From contig CM036621.1 in NCBI GenBank assembly GCA_020746105.1, positions 49,386,264 through 49,450,263 of the forward strand: a DNA stretch of 64,000 bases. Direction: 5' to 3'. The DNA is from Trogon surrucura. Taxonomy: Eukaryota; Chordata; Aves; Trogoniformes; Trogonidae. Position numbers and translations under genes: made by a program. Numbering within the stretch: position 1 is the first letter of the stretch; every line of letters starts with the position of its first letter. The notes under the pieces were generated by a model. The model had not been told where the DNA came from and made no database searches. It saw nothing but the letters and a program-made list of their open reading frames with translations. Shown one piece after another: positions 60,401 to 64,000 of this stretch.

Positions 60401-62566
60401 GGTTTCTATTTTATGCGTTCAATTCAAATTATTTCCCCTATGACTGCTATGACTGCTGTCAGGTGTTACAGCTAACACCATTTTTAACCCCATGCGACAA
60501 GGCAGTGCTCAGTCCACCTTACCACCCCCCTGTTCCTTCCCTTTCTCTTACACCACATTGATGCTGAAGAGCCAAAAGCAAAGGAATACAAACACCCCCA
60601 CACTTACCTTTGTGTTAGTAGGGTTAGTTTTCTGTAGGTTCAACTAACTCCTTGAACTGGCTCACTGAGACATCAGGTAAGACCAGAGACAGCTCAAGGA
60701 GGCAGAGGGAAAACATGCCAAGGGACAAGGGGAGGAGGGGAAACAGGAGGGCAAAACTACCTCTTACAGTTCCAATCAGCCATTAAACTGTTTTCACTTT
60801 CTTGTCAAAGCACACGCTGCCTATGGCTGCAAAGGACTGAGATTTCCCCCTGCCTCTCTTGGTATAATTTCGAGTTTCTTTACCCCAGCAGCAAGTTTGC
60901 TGCCAACACAAATGGTGGCTCTGCTCTCCAGCCCACTCCCAGGAACGCCTTCCTGCTTCTCTCCTTTTTTGCCAGCATAAGCATCCTTGTGACCGTGCTG
61001 TGAGCTGAAGTGGGAAACAAACACAGCTGAAAAGTAACTTCCATTTTCCAGCGTGGATTTTATCTGAAGTGATTCCCTGATCTGGCTCACAAAGCAGCCA
61101 CACACTACCAGTGCCAGGAACAGGGAAGGGGAGAGAAGAAGCGTCCGTCCCTCTGAGCAGCACTTGTGAACTTCTGCCAGAACTGTTCGTGGGGCTACAG
61201 CTGGGACCCCAGAGCTGAAAGGCAGCCCTTCAAAACCAGGAAATAAAAGCCAGGCCTCCAACTTTGTTTACAGCACGTACAGCGATACACATATGGGCTC
61301 CTCAGTAGCTCAGGAATGAAGTTCCGCTGATGATGAATTAGAATTATGACCCTGTTAGGTACGGTTACATATTCAACTCCAGATTTTAAGTACCCATTTA
61401 AAACATAAATTAATACTAAAAAGACACACCTGATTTTTATACTTATTCATTTTCTATTACTTATTCCAGCATGAATATTTCCTTATTTATAGCATGATAA
61501 ATGATCTGCTATTTTTAAGTCTTCCTACAAGCAAGATTTCAGTTTTCTTTTCAGCTTCTTCAGACATTACCTTGAGCAGAAATATTCAAGTGGCATGTTT
61601 TTATTACTGCTAATGCAGAGTAAGTAATTTTGCCAGCTGAAATTATGACAACTATGCCACAAAGAGAGAAGTAAGAGCAAAACTGTGTCTGTGTTTCTTT
61701 TTTTAATGGTTAAAAAAGAAAAATATGACCACTTTTGTTGTATTTCCTGGAAGAACTGTCAGCAGAAGCTGAAGAGCACTTAACACACCTTGTGGCCTTG
61801 AACACTAATAACCTCAACATGTAGCTGATTGGGAAATTGCTTTTGACTTCAAGGTAAAATACTAAAATCTATGTAGGGGATTAAGGATTTCCCTAACAGA
61901 AGAGTAAGTGTTACAATTGAGAATTTGCATTATTTTCTTTTAGTCGAATGAAGGCAGAAAATGGTCACACAGTTCAGTTCTAACTGTTCTGTTCTCAGTT
62001 CTGGATCTCTATTCATACACTTAAGCATAATGCATTGAGTATTTTACACTCTAACTTATACAAAATAATGAAATACAAAACACTAAAAGATAGAAATATC
62101 ACCGATAATGGTCAGCCCTCAAATGATGAGCAAAGTAATCAATTAAGAAAAATGCAGAGACTAAGTTCACCAACATAATCCTTCTGCTTTATGCCACTCC
62201 TGCAAAGTTATAAATGCAGACTGAGCACTTCACTTCCTTCACTGAAGTGGTATCAAGCAGAGAAAAAGCATCTTTAAAAATTAAATTAATTTGGGCCACA
62301 AACAGGAAAATGCCTTAATCATAATTTCATAGTAGAATTTTATGTCAGTACATAGGTTTTTAGATGCCTTAAACTGCTAATTTCCATAAATTAACACGCC
62401 TGGGTCTCTTTTAATAGTAATCATAACTTTGCATTTCCTGCTTGTAATGCTTGGCTTTAACATAATTACAGTATGTTCTTGTTTTCAGTCCCATGCAGAT
62501 CCCCCTCACTGCTCTGTCCCCAGTCAAGCTCTGCTCAGCACAGTTCTGTATTAGCAGAGACACGAA
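60401..62566. other. No gene seen
   Basis: Unique DNA. Overlapping minus-strand frames at 60783-61261 (126 and 146 codons) run over one another in different phases, which argues for chance. A 39-nt plus segment at 60638-60676 has strong splice signals only. Confidence 0.5.
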
Positions 62567-63085
62567 ATGAACCTGCAAAATTTACTTAAGAGATTTATTG
62601 CATACATAACACTTGTGCATGTATATGCAAACTCACATTTGCATATTCAAAATGTCTTGTCTGCTGTTGCCAGTGAACATCTTTTTATTTTTGTATGCTA
62701 TGGCTGTACATGCAAATTCCCTTCTTCCAGCATCAATTATCTACTCCCCCACAATCAATATGTTCCCTTCCCTAAAACAATCCGTTTCAGACCCCGTATT
62801 ACTTTACTCTCTCAGAAGTCAATATATACTGCCATGTCCCCCTACACAAATGTCTTTGCCCAATTCTTTTTACTGATTCGGTCGATTATGGGCTTGTCCC
62901 TGTTTTCTTTCCTAAACCTTCAGCTTCCTCCCTCTTCTCTTGCCCAGATCCTGTTCTTGCTCACAGAGAAAGAGCAGCAGCTGCCCTCTCCTGTTGCCCT
63001 GTTTCTCTGTCACCTGTCTGACACAGAGGCACCTTCTGCTCCCTTTGCTGAAGAAACAGCATCCCCAAAAGGCACCGTTCAATAG
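62567..63085 (+). other. Longest open frame in the window (172 codons), doubtful
   Basis: Starts at ATG 62567 and ends TGA-free to TAG 63085. The predicted product is rich in S, L, P and F, with hydrophobic stretches but no clear signal peptide, motif or domain. A second plus-strand frame is open inside it and a minus-strand frame overlaps its end. The underlying DNA is pyrimidine-rich, which lowers stop-codon frequency. Most likely a chance frame. Confidence 0.15.
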
Positions 63086-64000
63086 ATTCTGTGTAAGGGA
63101 TTGTGACGAGAAACACCTGCTGAGGACAGGAACAAACAAAACACTGCAGAGGAAAGGAGACAAAACCACCGCATGGATATGTCTCCTTAATACCTACAAC
63201 AAAAAGATATTTTTTAATTTAATTTTTTTTATGGGAAGCACTGGTCTTGGAAGAGAAATGTTGCCAGGTGGACAAGGGCCAGGACAAGGCTGCTGAGTGC
63301 TCTGCCCAAGAGTGCTGTTAAATGAGATTCTGCATCGGGGTGCTTCTGCATCAGCGCCGACTGCGTAAACCAGTTCATAACCAGAATACACAGACTAACC
63401 CCCTGAAGCAGTCAGGGGCTAGCAGGTCTCACCCCACCTTATCTGAATGCTTCCCCCCAGCAATATTTCAAGTAGTGGCGATTTTGCACTACCTCTCTCC
63501 TGCAAAAGTATGTCATGCTGTGTCTCAAGATTCACTGTGCTGCCCTAACCTCCAGTGCACACGGACACACAAGCAAAATTTCTACATGAAATGACAGTGC
63601 TCTGGTGAATTGCTTCCTAAAGGTTCGTTTTACTAACCCTTAACCTGCAGTTGTGCCAGCCTGTAGACTGGAGTCAAGACCATGGAGGAAAGCAGTCAGC
63701 TGGAGTCGTTATAATGAAGCAGCCTCTCACAGCTTTGTCCCCGCGGGGCTGGCTCACAGGCCTCAGCTTTGTCCTGCTTAGATTACGCTTCACACCTGAA
63801 TGAAGAAAAGGTTTCTTCTCTGAAAGATTAAGATTGTGCTAGTTTTAAGAAACAAGCTAGCTAAACTACAAAAATTTAACTATGACCGCAACCATTAAAC
63901 CACTTTAAAATATGAAAATAAATTCAGATTGGACTTGGTAGGCTAAATTTACTTCCATTTTTTTCCCATGCGTAAGGTTATTTTCCTAATTTAATGTTTT
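63086..64000. other. No gene seen
   Basis: Unique DNA to the end of the window, becoming AT-rich after 63830. Short frames have no recognisable motif. Confidence 0.55.

Noticed and set aside
60638-60676. 39-nt plus-strand exon
   Set aside because: Excellent splice sites, but the open frame is only 12 codons and a competing exon-like signal lies on the opposite strand at 60608.
62567-63085. 172-codon frame as a gene
   Set aside because: No domain, signal peptide or splice context; pyrimidine-rich DNA lowers stop frequency. Kept only as a doubtful feature.
1-64000. tRNA, rRNA, CRISPR array or prokaryotic operon
   Set aside because: No B-box-type 'ggttcgaatcc', no regularly spaced direct repeats with unique spacers, and no ribosome-binding-site-led gene series were found.

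Overview
This window is nuclear DNA from a bird. The clearest evidence is CR1 LINE retrotransposons. They lie on both strands and have the avian 3' end: a block close to 'gatgatct..aaggtcccttccaa', then tandem 'attctatg' octamers. Older CR1/L3-like relics, a MIR-type SINE and one end of a Tc1/mariner transposon point to an amniote genome. The rest is AT-rich, CpG-poor and short of long open frames. That fits a gene desert or very long introns on a large chromosome. Nothing here looks bacterial, plasmid-borne or CRISPR-like.

Layout. 1-16 kb: CR1 copies at 0.8, 2.5, 6.6 and 11.5-11.9 kb, an old antisense CR1 at 10.7 kb, and a GC-rich promoter-like islet at 3.74-4.43 kb. 16-31 kb: a Tc1/mariner end at 16.3-16.5 kb, long featureless AT-rich sequence, simple repeats, a MIR-like relic at 27.2 kb and a 33-bp tandem duplication at 29.5 kb. 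31-38 kb: a degenerate telomere-like G-rich array at 31.2 kb, purine-skewed tracts at 32.5-33.6 kb, a MIR SINE at 34.0-34.25 kb, a second GC-rich islet at 34.33-34.75 kb, and a candidate exon beside a perfect inverted repeat at 38.0-38.2 kb. 39-55 kb: five CR1 segments, including the longest copy (44.4-45.2 kb), two ancient CR1/L3 relics, and the best candidate coding exon (52266-52361, minus strand). 55-64 kb: unique AT-rich DNA with blocks that look like conserved non-coding elements.

Genes. No complete gene can be read. The only cellular coding evidence is a few short open segments bounded by splice-like signals. The strongest is the 96-nt minus-strand segment at 52.3 kb: exact acceptor and donor, one open frame, coding-like codon choice. 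A minus-strand gene with very long introns could cross this window, but I do not recognise it and cannot link the candidates to one another. Chance pseudo-exons are common in 64 kb, so every exon call here is tentative. No new multi-gene system is apparent.
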